56,512 bases of DNA. Source: CAZTVF01 sp964616985 (GTDB lineage Bacteria > Planctomycetota > Phycisphaerae > SM23-33). The stretch is from positions 1 to 56,512 of the forward strand of contig CAZTVF010000018.1 in NCBI GenBank assembly GCA_964616985.1. The letters are read 5' to 3'. Below the pieces are notes generated by a model, which did no database searches, was not told where the DNA came from, and worked only from the letters and a program-made list of their open reading frames with translations. Of the stretch, positions 41,609-50,491 are shown in pieces (the stretch's first letter is position 1; each line of letters starts with the position of its first letter). A program made the position numbers and the translations under genes.

Positions 41609-42244
41609 ATGTTTGCCGCCGAGCCCAGCAGCTTGGACGCTCACGTTCTGGTGCTGAACAAGCACTATGCCGCGGTCCGCGTCATCTCCGCACGCCGCGC
41701 CTTCGCCATGCTCTTCAAGCAGATCGCGGAGATCGTCTCCTTCGAGAACAACCAGTACGTCGCGTACGACTTCGAGTCGTGGCGGCAGGTGAGCGACCTC
41801 CGCGCCCGCTACGAGCACGACCACCACGACTGGATCCGCTGCGTTCGGTTCGAGATCGCCGTGCCGCGGATCATCCGCCTGCTGTTCAGCGACCGCATCC
41901 ATCGCCAGCCCGTGAAGTTCAACCGCCGCAACATCTATGCCCGCGACCGCAATCGCTGCCAGTACTGCGGCAGGAAATTCCCCACCACCGAGTTGAGCCT
42001 CGACCACATCGTGCCGCGCAGCCGCGGCGGCGAGGCCAACTGGACCAACATCGTCTGTTGCTGCGTGAAGTGCAACGTGCGCAAGGGCGGCCGCGTGCCC
42101 GAAGAGGCCGGCATGAAGCTGATCGCCGAACCGATCAAACCCAAGCGCTCGCCCGTGATCACGCTGAGGCTCACCAGCGACAAATACGCCTCCTGGCGCC
42201 AGTTCCTCGATACCGCCTACTGGAACGTGGAACTGCGAGATTAG
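41609..42244 (+). CDS. HNH endonuclease family protein
   Basis: 211 residues. CQYCGRKFPTTELSLDHIVPRSRGGEANWTNIVCCCVKCNVRKG is a complete HNH-5 type motif: two CxxC zinc knuckles around the catalytic DH and N. The N-terminal 100 residues (VLVLNKHYAAVRVISARRAFAMLFKQIAEIV, VPRIIRLLF) form the helical extension typical of stand-alone bacterial HNH proteins of this type, found widely outside restriction systems and of unclear role. GAGG precedes the ATG at 41609. No methyltransferase partner is nearby, so a restriction enzyme is unlikely. Confidence 0.85.
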   Translation: MFAAEPSSLDAHVLVLNKHYAAVRVISARRAFAMLFKQIAEIVSFENNQYVAYDFESWRQVSDLRARYEHDHHDWIRCVRFEIAVPRIIRLLFSDRIHRQPVKFNRRNIYARDRNRCQYCGRKFPTTELSLDHIVPRSRGGEANWTNIVCCCVKCNVRKGGRVPEEAGMKLIAEPIKPKRSPVITLRLTSDKYASWRQFLDTAYWNVELRD

Positions 42245-42401
42245 TGCACTGATCGCGAGATAGGGACGTGCCGGCCCTCAGAAACCCGAAGCACGAAACT
42301 CGAAAACCGAAACAAGCTCGAACCCCATGCCCAGCCGACCCGGCCGCCCGACGCCGCCTGCATGCGCTATAGTTTGAAAGGAGTAGAAAGAAGGTGTCCC
42401 T

Positions 42402-42986
42402 ATGTCCATCGATTACCTACCCCTGCTGCTGATCAACATGACGGCGGCATTCGTCCTCGTTGGCTTGTTCTATCTGTATGGCGTCCTCAGCACGAACCCC
42501 AAGGCCTTCGCGGCCGGCTTCGCGATGACGGGCTTTGTGGCCCTGGTCGGCGGGCTGCACATGTCGCTCACCTGGCCGCTGAGGGAACTCGGCGGGCAAT
42601 CCGTCCGCTGGGCCAACATCGCCTTTGGAGACCCCTCGGTGCTGCTGGGCGTGCTGCTGCTGGGCGCGGCTCTGGCGATCGCCAAGGGTTGGAGCCTCGT
42701 GCCAGTCGGGATCTTCGCGGCACTGGCCGGCGCCGTGGCCATCGTCATCGGGGCGGCCTTGTACGCCGGACGCCTGCCGCAGAAGCCCGAACTGGCCGCG
42801 GCGGCCTTCATCCTCGCGGGCCTCGGAGGCATCCTGGCCCTGCCGATCCTGCTGCTGCCACGGCTGAAGATTCTCCGCCTGGCCGGGGCGCTGGCCTTGC
42901 TGGTGTCGGGGGGTATCTGGCTGATCACGGCGCTGATGAGCTACTGGATGCACCTGAGCCCAATGTTCCTGAAGCTGCTGGCATAG
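42402..42986 (+). CDS. Membrane protein, possibly DUF981 family
   Basis: 194 residues with six hydrophobic segments: YLPLLLINMTAAFVLVGLFYLYG, AFAAGFAMTGFVALVGGLHMSL, PSVLLGVLLLGAALAIAKGW, PVGIFAALAGAVAIVIGAALYA, AAAAFILAGLGGILALPILLL and LAGALALLVSGGIWLITALM. The pattern GLHMSLTWPL...NIAFGDPSVLLGVLLL recalls DUF981 membrane proteins; this is from memory. AAGGTG lies before the ATG. Function unknown. Confidence 0.65.
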   Translation: MSIDYLPLLLINMTAAFVLVGLFYLYGVLSTNPKAFAAGFAMTGFVALVGGLHMSLTWPLRELGGQSVRWANIAFGDPSVLLGVLLLGAALAIAKGWSLVPVGIFAALAGAVAIVIGAALYAGRLPQKPELAAAAFILAGLGGILALPILLLPRLKILRLAGALALLVSGGIWLITALMSYWMHLSPMFLKLLA

Positions 42987-43076
42987 CCCGCCTCGCTCGC
43001 AGGCCCCCAGCATACGCCGCGACGACCGTGGCACGGCGTGCCCGGCGGAGCTATCATGTCGCATCAAAGGAACCCC

Positions 43077-45578
43077 ATGCTCAAAAAACTTCGCCTTACA
43101 GGCCAGTGGGAACTGCGCGATGAGGACATTGCCGTCGGGGCCGAGGCGGCGGCGACGCTGACGACCGCCCAGGGCGGCTGGATCGCCCAGCCCGTACCCG
43201 GCGACGTACATCAGGGCCTGCAGGCCGCGGGCAAAATCCCCGACCCCCTCGTGGGCCTCAACAGCTTCCAGTGCGACTGGATCGAAGGCCGCTCGTTCTG
43301 GCTGCGGAAGAAATTCGCCCTCGCCGAAGACGCCCTCGCGGCCCACACGATCGAACTGGAAATGGAGGGGCTGGACGCCAACGCGTCCATCTTCCTCAAC
43401 GGCACGCACGTCGCGGACCACCCCTCGGCGATGCGGCCGCTGACGATCAACGTCCGCCCGCTGCTGCGCGAGGGAGAAAACACCCTGCTCGTCCGACTCA
43501 CGCACGGGCTGGAGAATCACTCCAAAGACGCCGCGCTCGCCCTGGGCGGCATGATCCCGACCGAGGCGCTGCGAAATCGCAACGAGCGAGGCGACGTGCG
43601 GCGAGTCTTCGTCCGCAAGCCCCAGTATGTCTGGGGCTGGGATTTCACGCCGCGCCTGGCCACCGTCGGCATCGGCGAGGTCACGCTGCGGGTCCTGGAC
43701 AAGGCCGTCCTCCGCGACGTGCAGGTAACGCCCGCAAAAACCGGCCGCAATGTGCGCCTCGCCGTCGTCACCACCGTGCACTGGACCAACCCCTGGGCCT
43801 GGGGCGACGCCCGCCTCAAGCTCATCGTGACCGACCCCGACGGCCAGACCGTGGCCGAGGAGGATTGGGCGGGCATGGTGCAGTCGGGAGACAATGCGAT
43901 CGAGCAGGTCGTCACCCTTCCCGGCGCCCGCATCTGGTGGCCGGCAGGTTACGGCCCGCAGGACCGCTACACGATCACGGTGGAATTGATGGCCGGCCTG
44001 GCCCCGGCCGACGCCCGGACGTTTCGGTATGGCGTCCGCTTTGTCGAACTCGACACGAGCAACACCTTCACGCTGCGCGTCAACGGCACGGCCATCTACT
44101 GTCGCGGCGGCAACTGGGTGCCTTCGGACATTCTCTGGGCCCGCGCGACCGACGAACGTGTGGACACCCTCGTGCGCGAGGCCCGCGCGTGCAACTTCAA
44201 CACGCTCCGCGTCTGGGGCGGCGGGCACTACGAGCGCGACGCATTCTACGAGGCGTGCGACCGCGAGGGCATCCTGCTGTGGCACGATTTCATGTTCGCC
44301 TGCGCGCCCTACGACGACGCCGACGAAGCCTTCTGCGACGAGATCCGCAAGGAGGCCGGCTTCTGGACCCGCCGCCTGCGCAACCATGCGTGCATGGGCC
44401 TGTGGTGCGGCGGCAACGAGTGCCTGGGCTCCATGTCCGGAAAATGGGGCGGGCCGATGACAGAGAAGGGCTCGCGAATCTTCGGCGAAATCCTCCCCCA
44501 GGCCGTGCGGGAGAACTCGCCCCAGGTGCCCTACTGGCACAACTCGCCCTACGGCGGTTTCGACTTCTGGAACAGCCCCGAGGGCGACAAACACTACTGG
44601 GTCTGGCTGATGAACCCGGACATCACCAAGCGGATCGAGCCGACGCTGTACGACCAGTGCGACTCGAGATTCGTCAGCGAGTTCGGCTACATGGGCCCCT
44701 GCTCGATGCAGACGACGCGGGCGTATCTCGGCCACGAGGCGCTGGACCGCACGGGCCAGGCCTGGCTGCACCACGATAACACATTTGACGGCGGCACGGT
44801 CGAGGCGGGCATCGCCAAGAACTACCGCGACGTCGGCGGCCTGTCGGATGAGGAGTACCTCTACTACGGCGGGCTGAACTACGGCGTGATGGTGAGCTAT
44901 GCACTGGAGTCGATGCGTTTCCGCCCGGCCTGCCACGGGTCGCTGTTCTGGATGTTCAACGAGCCCTGGGGCGAGGTCGGCTGGGCGGTGGTCGACTATT
45001 ACCTCCGCCGCAAAATCGGCTGGTGGTTCGTCAAGCGGGCCTTCGCGCCTCGCCGCCTGATCCTCCGTGTGACGGCTGGCAAGATCGTCGCGACGCTGGC
45101 CAACGATCTGTCGGCCGCCCTGTCGGGCACGCTCGAGTACGGCTACGTGTCCCTCGATGGCAAGGACGGCCGCGTGCGGCAGAAGGAGTTCACTGCCAAG
45201 GGCAACACCCGCACGATCCTGGCCGCATTCGCGCAGGGGGACTTCGACCCTCATCGCGGCGTCTGGTTCGCCCGGGTACTGACCGAGCCCTCGATCGCGC
45301 CCGGCCTGCTCCGCACGTGCAACCATCGGGAACTTGCCACCACGTCCGCCCGGCTGCAGCATGCGATCACGCCGGCCGAGGGCAACGCGTACGAGGTTTC
45401 GGTGTGGACGGACGTGTTCGCACACGCGGTGGAGTTATCCCTGCCCGGCCACGCGCGGTGCGAGGACAACTACTTTGATCTGCTGCCGAGCGAGAAACGG
45501 ACGATCCGCGTCATCTCCCCCATCGCCCTGGACGAAACCAACCTTCGCATCACCTGCGCCCCTGCCAACGGGCGATAA
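43077..45578 (+). CDS. Glycoside hydrolase family 2 (beta-mannosidase-like)
   Basis: 833 residues. Domain order is GH2: N-terminal sugar-binding domain (LTGQWELRDED, VPGDVHQGLQAAGKIPDP, FWLRKKFAL, LEMEGLDANASIFLNG), immunoglobulin-like domain (LRVLDKAVLRDVQVTP), then the TIM barrel with CRGGNWVPSDILWAR, NFNTLRVWGGGHYERDAFYEACDREGILLWHDFMFACAPY, the acid/base WCGGNE (Glu448) and the nucleophile in VSEFGY (Glu535). Loop wording matches beta-mannosidase. No signal peptide, so it is probably cytoplasmic. Two starts are plausible: ATG 43077 (AAAGGA) or ATG 43056 (CGGAG). Confidence 0.88.
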   Translation: MLKKLRLTGQWELRDEDIAVGAEAAATLTTAQGGWIAQPVPGDVHQGLQAAGKIPDPLVGLNSFQCDWIEGRSFWLRKKFALAEDALAAHTIELEMEGLDANASIFLNGTHVADHPSAMRPLTINVRPLLREGENTLLVRLTHGLENHSKDAALALGGMIPTEALRNRNERGDVRRVFVRKPQYVWGWDFTPRLATVGIGEVTLRVLDKAVLRDVQVTPAKTGRNVRLAVVTTVHWTNPWAWGDARLKLIVTDPDGQTVAEEDWAGMVQSGDNAIEQVVTLPGARIWWPAGYGPQDRYTITVELMAGLAPADARTFRYGVRFVELDTSNTFTLRVNGTAIYCRGGNWVPSDILWARATDERVDTLVREARACNFNTLRVWGGGHYERDAFYEACDREGILLWHDFMFACAPYDDADEAFCDEIRKEAGFWTRRLRNHACMGLWCGGNECLGSMSGKWGGPMTEKGSRIFGEILPQAVRENSPQVPYWHNSPYGGFDFWNSPEGDKHYWVWLMNPDITKRIEPTLYDQCDSRFVSEFGYMGPCSMQTTRAYLGHEALDRTGQAWLHHDNTFDGGTVEAGIAKNYRDVGGLSDEEYLYYGGLNYGVMVSYALESMRFRPACHGSLFWMFNEPWGEVGWAVVDYYLRRKIGWWFVKRAFAPRRLILRVTAGKIVATLANDLSAALSGTLEYGYVSLDGKDGRVRQKEFTAKGNTRTILAAFAQGDFDPHRGVWFARVLTEPSIAPGLLRTCNHRELATTSARLQHAITPAEGNAYEVSVWTDVFAHAVELSLPGHARCEDNYFDLLPSEKRTIRVISPIALDETNLRITCAPANGR

Positions 45579-45938
45579 AGAAACCAATCGCTGTCACACG
45601 GGCGCCCCTCTCCCCCAGGGAGAGGGGCTCCCCAAAGCCGGCCTACTGCGTGGGTCGGTCTTCCACACTGGCGATTCTTCCGGCGTCTCGGCATCGCCCC
45701 GTGCTGTGGCTGCATCCAGGCGGGCACCCTCACCCGGACCTGCGGCCCGACCTCTCCCTGAAGGGAGAGGAGTTGCGGCGGCCTGCGAATGCTATCCACC
45801 CAGAGGCGATGCAAAAACAGAAATCGCGCGACTGGGCGGCGGGCGCCCGATCGCGCGATTTTTCGCAGCGGCCCGGGGGGTCGCTGCAGGATATTTGGGA
45901 TGCAACGCCGCGGCCCGCGTGCGACGGGCCGTGAAGCC
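45579..45938. other. Convergent gap between GH2 and rplU holding three hairpins
   Basis: No gene in 360 bp. It has CCCCTCTCCC-CCA-GGGAGAGGGG (45605-45627), CCTCTCCCT-GA-AGGGAGAGG (45751-45770), and the terminator stem at 45821-45861. The first two share the word CCTCTCCC and look like copies of one short palindrome family. Confidence 0.6.
45813..45861 (-). terminator. Rho-independent terminator of rplU
   Basis: A long stem AAATCGCGCGA...TCGCGCGATTT (45821-45861) with inner GGGCG/CGCCC pairing is followed on the minus strand by CTGTTTTTGC (T tract 45813-45817). The plus strand also has TTTTT after the stem, so it may act in both directions. Confidence 0.8.
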
Positions 45939-46256
45939 TTAGGCCACGATCTTGGTGATCTTGACCTGCAGGTACTTCTGGCGATGGCCGACCTTGCTGC
46001 GCGAGTGCTTGCGGCGGCGATAGTAGTACACGTGAACCTTCGGCCCGGCCAGCAGAGGATCAATGACCTCCGCCACGACCTTGGCCCCATCGACGATGGG
46101 GGTGCCGACCTTCACGTTGCCTTCGTTGCCGATGAGCAATACGCGGCCGAATTCGATCTCTTTGGCGCCTTCGGCCAGCTCGCGAGTGTCCACGTTAAGG
46201 GTATCGCCCTCGGTCACCCGGAACTGCTGGCCGCTGTCTTCAATGATTGCGTACAC
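45939..46256 (-). CDS. rplU: 50S ribosomal protein L21
   Basis: 105 residues from GTG. MYAIIEDSGQQFRVTEGDTL, GRVLLIGNEGNVKVGTPIVDGAKVVAEV and KVHVYYYRRRKHSRSKVGHRQKYLQVKITKI are L21 throughout. AAGGAG lies eight bases before the GTG and a consensus promoter lies upstream. L27 (rpmA), which usually follows, is absent; a terminator comes instead. Confidence 0.96.
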   Translation of the reverse strand: MYAIIEDSGQQFRVTEGDTLNVDTRELAEGAKEIEFGRVLLIGNEGNVKVGTPIVDGAKVVAEVIDPLLAGPKVHVYYYRRRKHSRSKVGHRQKYLQVKITKIVA

Positions 46257-46291
46257 GTTTGCAACTCCTTACGTACTATGGGAAATCGCAG

Positions 46292-46320
46292 ATTATGGCG
46301 ATATCCGCCCAACCTGTCAA
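46292..46320 (-). promoter_or_regulatory. Sigma70-type promoter of rplU
   Basis: On the minus strand TTGACA (46315-46320) and CATAAT (46292-46297) are exactly 17 bp apart. The leader to the GTG would be about 30 nt. Confidence 0.8.
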
Positions 46321-46394
46321 CCCCCTTTTACGTCAATAAAGGGAAGGTCATTATACCCCGCGGGCAGACGCATCTTCATCTGCGTGTGTTCGTG

Positions 46395-47768
46395 CTACTT
46401 CTTCGACCCCGCGAAGTTCTGCATGAAGGCCGCCGACGCCACCGCGCCGCGGTAGAGGTGCTCCAGCGAGAACCGCTCATTCGGCGCGTGGAGATTGTCC
46501 TCAGGCAGGCCGATGTCCAGCAGCACCACGTCCATCCCCAACAGCCGCTGGAACAGCTCCGTCACCGGGATCGACGCGCCGCAGCGGACGAATACCGGGT
46601 CGCGCCCAAACGCCTCGGCCACCGCGGCCTGGGCCGACCGCATCGCCGCTCCATCGCGGTTCAACAGCACCGCCCGGGCCTGCGCATACACCGCCACTTC
46701 CGAGCGGATGCCCGCCGGCGTGTGGTCGGCGACGAACTTCTTCATGCCCGCCACGATCCTGGCCGGGTCCTGGTTGGGCACCAGCCGAGTCGATATCTTC
46801 GTGCTCGCGCGGGCGGGGATGACCGTCTTTGAGCCCGGCCCGGTGTAGCCCCCGACGATGCCGTTGCAGTCCAGCGTCGGGCGGCCCCAGATTCGCTCCA
46901 GCGCCGTCAGGCCCTTCTCGCCCCCGCTCAGCGCGTCGAGGCCCAGCGAAGCGGCATACTCGGCCTCGTCAAACGGCAGCTGCCGCCACGCGTGGCGGTC
47001 GGCGTCGGAAACGGGCAGCACGTCGTCGTAGAAACCGGGAATCATCACGCGGCCGTGGTCGTCGTGCAGATGGGCCACCATCGCCGCAAGGGCGTTGATG
47101 GGGTTTCGGACCGCCCCGCCATTGATGCCGCTGTGCAGGTCGTGGTCGGGGCCGATGAAGGTGATCTCGAAATACGCCAGCCCGCGCAGCGAGTACGTCA
47201 GACTGGGAACGCCCTCGGCGAAGAAGGCGGAGTCGCTGATGACGGCGGCGTCGGCGGCCAGCTCGCCCGCATGCTCCGCCAGGAAGGGCTCCAGGTTCGG
47301 CGAGCCGACCTCCTCCTCGCCTTCCAGCAGGATCTTGAGATTGACCGGCAGGCCGCCGCCCGCCTTCTGCCAGGCCTCGATGGCCATCAGGTGCGTAAAG
47401 AGCTGGCCCTTGTCGTCGCTGGCGCCGCGTGCATAGAGGAAGCCGTCGCGCTCGGTGGGCTCGAACGGCGGCGTCTTCCACAGGTCCAGCGGGTCGGGCG
47501 GCTGAACGTCGTAGTGCCCGTACACCAGAAGCGCGGGGGCGGCATCGGATACATGAAGTTCAGCCAATACGTTGGGCCGCCCGGGCGTGGCGATGACGCG
47601 GGCGGGCACGCCCATCGCCTCCAGTTCACGCCGGAGCCACTGGGCCGCATCCTCGCACGCCTGCGGCTGGTTATTGGCCTGGCTGGGGATGCGGAGAAGC
47701 TCCTTGAGTTTGGCCAGGTGCCGGGGGCGTTTGTCGTTGAGATACCGTGCGACGTTTGGATTCAGCAT
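46395..47768 (-). CDS. M20 family dipeptidase/peptidase
   Basis: 457 residues. Two-zinc peptidase: LLVYGHYDVQPPDPLDLW (first metal His and Asp), YARGASDDKGQLFTHL (bridging Asp), LLEGEEEVGSPNL (catalytic Glu pair), DHDLHSGINGGAV (dimerisation lid) and NLHAPNERFSLEHLYRG (last metal His). The set matches the carnosinase/CNDP-like M20 dipeptidases. Cytoplasmic, broad peptide cleavage presumed. It starts 7 bases after the zinc-ribbon gene and is probably cotranscribed. ATG at 47768. Confidence 0.9.
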   Translation of the reverse strand: MLNPNVARYLNDKRPRHLAKLKELLRIPSQANNQPQACEDAAQWLRRELEAMGVPARVIATPGRPNVLAELHVSDAAPALLVYGHYDVQPPDPLDLWKTPPFEPTERDGFLYARGASDDKGQLFTHLMAIEAWQKAGGGLPVNLKILLEGEEEVGSPNLEPFLAEHAGELAADAAVISDSAFFAEGVPSLTYSLRGLAYFEITFIGPDHDLHSGINGGAVRNPINALAAMVAHLHDDHGRVMIPGFYDDVLPVSDADRHAWRQLPFDEAEYAASLGLDALSGGEKGLTALERIWGRPTLDCNGIVGGYTGPGSKTVIPARASTKISTRLVPNQDPARIVAGMKKFVADHTPAGIRSEVAVYAQARAVLLNRDGAAMRSAQAAVAEAFGRDPVFVRCGASIPVTELFQRLLGMDVVLLDIGLPEDNLHAPNERFSLEHLYRGAVASAAFMQNFAGSKK

Positions 47769-47775
47769 GGGTGCC

Positions 47776-48372
47776 CTATCTTTTCTTCCAGAACTTCCAT
47801 CGGCTTGGCCTTCCGATCTTGAGGTCGGATTGCACCCGCCGCCCCATCGCGTGCAGGTCCGGCAGCTTGGCCTGCATCTCACGAAGCCTCTGGCGAGTGA
47901 ACTGGCCCGGGTGCCGCTGGAATGTTTCACGTGTGGGATCGCAGAAGAACGCCGACGGGGGCGGCAGTTCCTGCTCGCCGTAGAACTTCAAAGCCTCGGC
48001 CAGGCAGATGGCGGCGCGGTAGCCGATGCGGCGGGCCTCGGGTTTGGAGGTCTGGGCGGCGGCCGATTCGACCATGAGGTAGAACAGGCTCAGCCATTGC
48101 CCCACATCGATCAGCGTGCTGGGCGTGGGGTCGGGGTTGACGCACTCGTCGCCGTCATCGTGGCCGACGTCGAGGTGGGCACAGCGCAGGACCAGATCAT
48201 TCTCCTGCCGGCAATGCTGGCAATGAACCCGCGCCTTCTGGGTAGGGTCGCCGCGTGCGTCGATCTGATCGATGACTCGCGGGCCCTTGAGGCACTGCGG
48301 GCAAGGAGCGACCATCAGGTAGTATCGCACCTCGTTGAGGGTGCTGGCTTGAAGAATTGCATCGTCGGTCAT
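47776..48372 (-). CDS. Hypothetical protein with N-terminal zinc ribbon
   Basis: 198 residues. CPQC at about residue 24 and CQHC 26 residues later, with a third possible ligand pair around CAHLDVGH, suggest a zinc ribbon. The remainder is helical (LIDVGQWLSLFYLMVESAAAQTSKPEARRIGYRAAICLAEALKFY) and ends in a basic tail (KFWKKR). PPPSAFFCDPTRETFQRHPGQFTRQRLREMQAKLP is a distinctive stretch. I recognise no named family. ATG at 48372. Cotranscribed with the M20 peptidase gene seven bases downstream. Confidence 0.65.
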   Translation of the reverse strand: MTDDAILQASTLNEVRYYLMVAPCPQCLKGPRVIDQIDARGDPTQKARVHCQHCRQENDLVLRCAHLDVGHDDGDECVNPDPTPSTLIDVGQWLSLFYLMVESAAAQTSKPEARRIGYRAAICLAEALKFYGEQELPPPSAFFCDPTRETFQRHPGQFTRQRLREMQAKLPDLHAMGRRVQSDLKIGRPSRWKFWKKR

Positions 48373-48424
48373 GGCATCCACGGGGTGGCGGGCTTTGCAG
48401 ACCGCCGCCGGCAAGCCTGTATGA

Positions 48425-48469
48425 GGCGGCGGCCCAGACTTGCCTGCCGGAGGCAGCAAGGCCGCCACC
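48425..48469. repeat. Intergenic hairpin, family GGGTGGCGGCC
   Basis: GGCGGCGGCC (48425-48434) pairs with GGCCGCCACC (48460-48469). The centre holds a second stem, CTTGCCTGCC-GGA-GGCAGCAAG with one bulge. The outer arms match those at 2697-2765; the inner stem is absent there. It lies between the lipoprotein and zinc-ribbon genes. Confidence 0.65.
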
Positions 48470-48493
48470 GCACAGGTCAGGCGTTACAGGGCA

Positions 48494-48823
48494 TTACTTG
48501 GCTTCGTTGGCGTCGGCGGGCTTGGCCTCGGCGTTGGCATCGGCCGGGGCGGCACTGGCGGCCGGCGTGGCCTCTGGCGCTGCCGAAGCGGCCGGCGCTG
48601 CGGAGGCGGCCGGGGCCGGCAGCGGCGCCGCGACGGCTGCCCGCTCGTACTTCTTGGACAACTCGGTCTGGTCCATCGTCAGTTCCGCCGGCGGCTGGTC
48701 GTGCCCGACCGCGGCGCGGCCGTCGATATTCGCATCATACTTCGCGACGGAGGTGTTTTCCTTGCAGCCCACCGCCGCCATCATGCACGCCGCCAAACCC
48801 ATTGCCATGGCCCAACGAATCAT
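48494..48823 (-). CDS. Small alanine-rich lipoprotein
   Basis: 109 residues. MIRWAMAMGLAACMMAAVGC is a lipoprotein signal with lipobox AVGC (Cys20). After a short polar part (KENTSVAKYDANIDGRAAVG) the C-terminal half is low-complexity Ala/Pro (PAASAAPAASAAPEATPAAS), likely a flexible linker. No domain recognised. The ATG at 48823 has AAGGAG seven bases upstream, which decides against two earlier ATG codons. Envelope role presumed from the signal only. Confidence 0.7.
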   Translation of the reverse strand: MIRWAMAMGLAACMMAAVGCKENTSVAKYDANIDGRAAVGHDQPPAELTMDQTELSKKYERAAVAAPLPAPAASAAPAASAAPEATPAASAAPADANAEAKPADANEAK

Positions 48824-48883
48824 GTACAGCTCCTTGCTCGTCATGCGTCCCAAACTACGGCACGCGGCCCCGCCGGGGGCCCG

Positions 48884-49774
48884 TCAGATTTCCTCGTCCT
48901 CATCGACCTCGGCCGTCACCGGCGCGTCGCCGGGGCGGCTGATGCCCAGCAGCGACAGCGAGTCGCGCTCCACCATCGTTCGCAGCACCTCGCGAGGCAC
49001 GTTGGGCAGGTTCGTCCCCGCCGTCATCTCGTGCATGCGGTAGATGCTCTCGATCGCCTTGGCCGCGGTGAAAAATGGAAAGTCGCTGCCGAACAGCACC
49101 TTGTCCATCACGTTGTACTGGTAGGCCGTCACCAACGCGTTGTACGCCAGCCAGGGGCGGCGGATCAAGCCCGCCACGTCGGCGAAAACGCGGGCATGCT
49201 TGCCCACCAGCGCCACGCCTTCTTCGATCCACGGCTGGCCCAGGGACGACAGCACTATCGTCAGCGAGGGGAACTCGCGGGCGATCTCGTCCAGCAGGTG
49301 CGGGCGGGCGTATTCCATCCGCCCCATCGTCGGGAAGTGCGTGCCTTGGTAGAAGAACACCGGGGCGCCGCGCCGTGAGCACAACTCGTACAGGGCCATC
49401 GCCCGGCTGTCGGCCGGGTGAAAATTCTGCAGGGCCGGGCTGATCGTCACGCCGCGAAACTCCGAGCGTTCCAGCATCCGCTCCGCCGTCGCCAGGGCGT
49501 CGCGCTCCATGGGGTCGATCGCGGCGATGCCGATCATGATCTGCCCGTGGCGGGTGACGTACTCGGCGATGGCGTCGTTGGAGACGCTGGCGCCGAGGTA
49601 GGCGCTGCGGAAGCCCATGACCAGCGTCTTGTGGACAAAGTCCGCGGCGGCCGCGTGGTCCGACGGACCGGCGGCGAGGGTGTCCAGGCCGCTCTGGCGT
49701 GCGACCCAGGTCGGACCGGCGGCACCCAACTGCTCGACGCCCGTCCATAAATGTGTGTGGCAGTCAACGATCAT
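48884..49774 (-). CDS. Amidohydrolase-2 family metal-dependent hydrolase
   Basis: 296 residues. MIVDCHTHLW has the HxH metal pair (His6, His8), YQGTHFPTMG carries the middle histidine, and KVLFGSDFPFFTAAKAIESIY the late aspartate. The order matches the amidohydrolase-2 (ACMSD-like) TIM barrel. FHPADSRAMALYELCSRRGAPVFF is typical of the group. Substrate unknown; members include decarboxylases and lactonases. The C-terminus is acidic (VDEDEEI). It lies upstream of the lipoprotein gene on the same strand. Confidence 0.8.
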   Translation of the reverse strand: MIVDCHTHLWTGVEQLGAAGPTWVARQSGLDTLAAGPSDHAAAADFVHKTLVMGFRSAYLGASVSNDAIAEYVTRHGQIMIGIAAIDPMERDALATAERMLERSEFRGVTISPALQNFHPADSRAMALYELCSRRGAPVFFYQGTHFPTMGRMEYARPHLLDEIAREFPSLTIVLSSLGQPWIEEGVALVGKHARVFADVAGLIRRPWLAYNALVTAYQYNVMDKVLFGSDFPFFTAAKAIESIYRMHEMTAGTNLPNVPREVLRTMVERDSLSLLGISRPGDAPVTAEVDEDEEI

Positions 49775-49977
49775 AGATTGCGAAACCTTCCGTGCGCAGG
49801 CTCACCCCGCAGCACTGGCGTCTATTCTAGAACCCCCTGCCACGATTGGCAAGGACGTAACCTTGGCCCGCCCGCACCGTTTTGGCACCCGCCGCCGGCG
49901 TCGAGCTCTCAGGCCCCATGCCGTGGTCTGGGCCGGGCGCCATGCGGCAGGCGGGCCAGAAACATGTCTGGAGCTTC

Positions 49978-50400
49978 TTACCTGGCCATTCTCGCCCAGA
50001 CGCCAAAGAACTGCTCAAAGGCATTGTACTCCAACTGGATGTAGACGCCCCCAGCCACGGCGAACAGCAGCAGCACCAGCCAGAAGGCGCGCACCTCGAC
50101 CGCGTTGGCGGCCTCGTTGCGCGGGGCCCAGTAGATCGTCAGGCCCAGAAGGTATGTCGCGGCGATGAGGAAGTAGACCCATGGGGGAGATGCGGCGTAC
50201 ACGGCCCCGGTGTAGAACGGGAACTGCCACGTCAGCAGCGGCGCCTGCGGCATGTTCCACAGCCAGGCCCACAGAGCCATCCCGGCGGCCGTCGCCAGCA
50301 GGGCCGTGAGGAAGTACCCCCATGACAGGAATGCGAAGAACAGGACCTTGCACAACGCCATCAACAGGCTGGGACGCATGGATTCCGCGAAGTCATTCAT
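49978..50400 (-). CDS. Hypothetical membrane protein, four TM segments
   Basis: 140 residues. Hydrophobic segments are KVLFFAFLSWGYFLTALLATAAGMALWAWLW (long, maybe a hairpin), FYTGAVYAASPPWVYFLIAATYLLGLTIYW, and AFWLVLLLFAVAGGVYIQLEY. GGGAGAA precedes the ATG. No family recognised. It is divergent from the GH1 gene. Confidence 0.6.
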   Translation of the reverse strand: MNDFAESMRPSLLMALCKVLFFAFLSWGYFLTALLATAAGMALWAWLWNMPQAPLLTWQFPFYTGAVYAASPPWVYFLIAATYLLGLTIYWAPRNEAANAVEVRAFWLVLLLFAVAGGVYIQLEYNAFEQFFGVWARMAR

Positions 50401-50437
50401 GAGGTTCTCCCGTCAGAACTGATCAATAGATGATCCA

Positions 50438-50466
50438 TTGTTCGCACTCGAACGTCAAGGTATCTT
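50438..50466 (+). promoter_or_regulatory. Candidate promoter of the GH1 gene
   Basis: TTGTTC (50438-50443) and TATCTT (50461-50466) are 17 bp apart, about 26 bp before the ATG at 50492. Both boxes match at about four of six positions. Confidence 0.4.
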
Positions 50467-50491
50467 ACGCGGACCATTCAAGGAGCCGTGC

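Noticed and set aside
41609..42244. Restriction-modification system around the HNH protein
   Set aside because: No methyltransferase or specificity gene is adjacent, and the HNH type is the stand-alone form.
42417..45425. Minus-strand open frame of 1002 codons
   Set aside because: Antisense to the GH2 and DUF981-like genes, with no recognisable domain and skewed composition.
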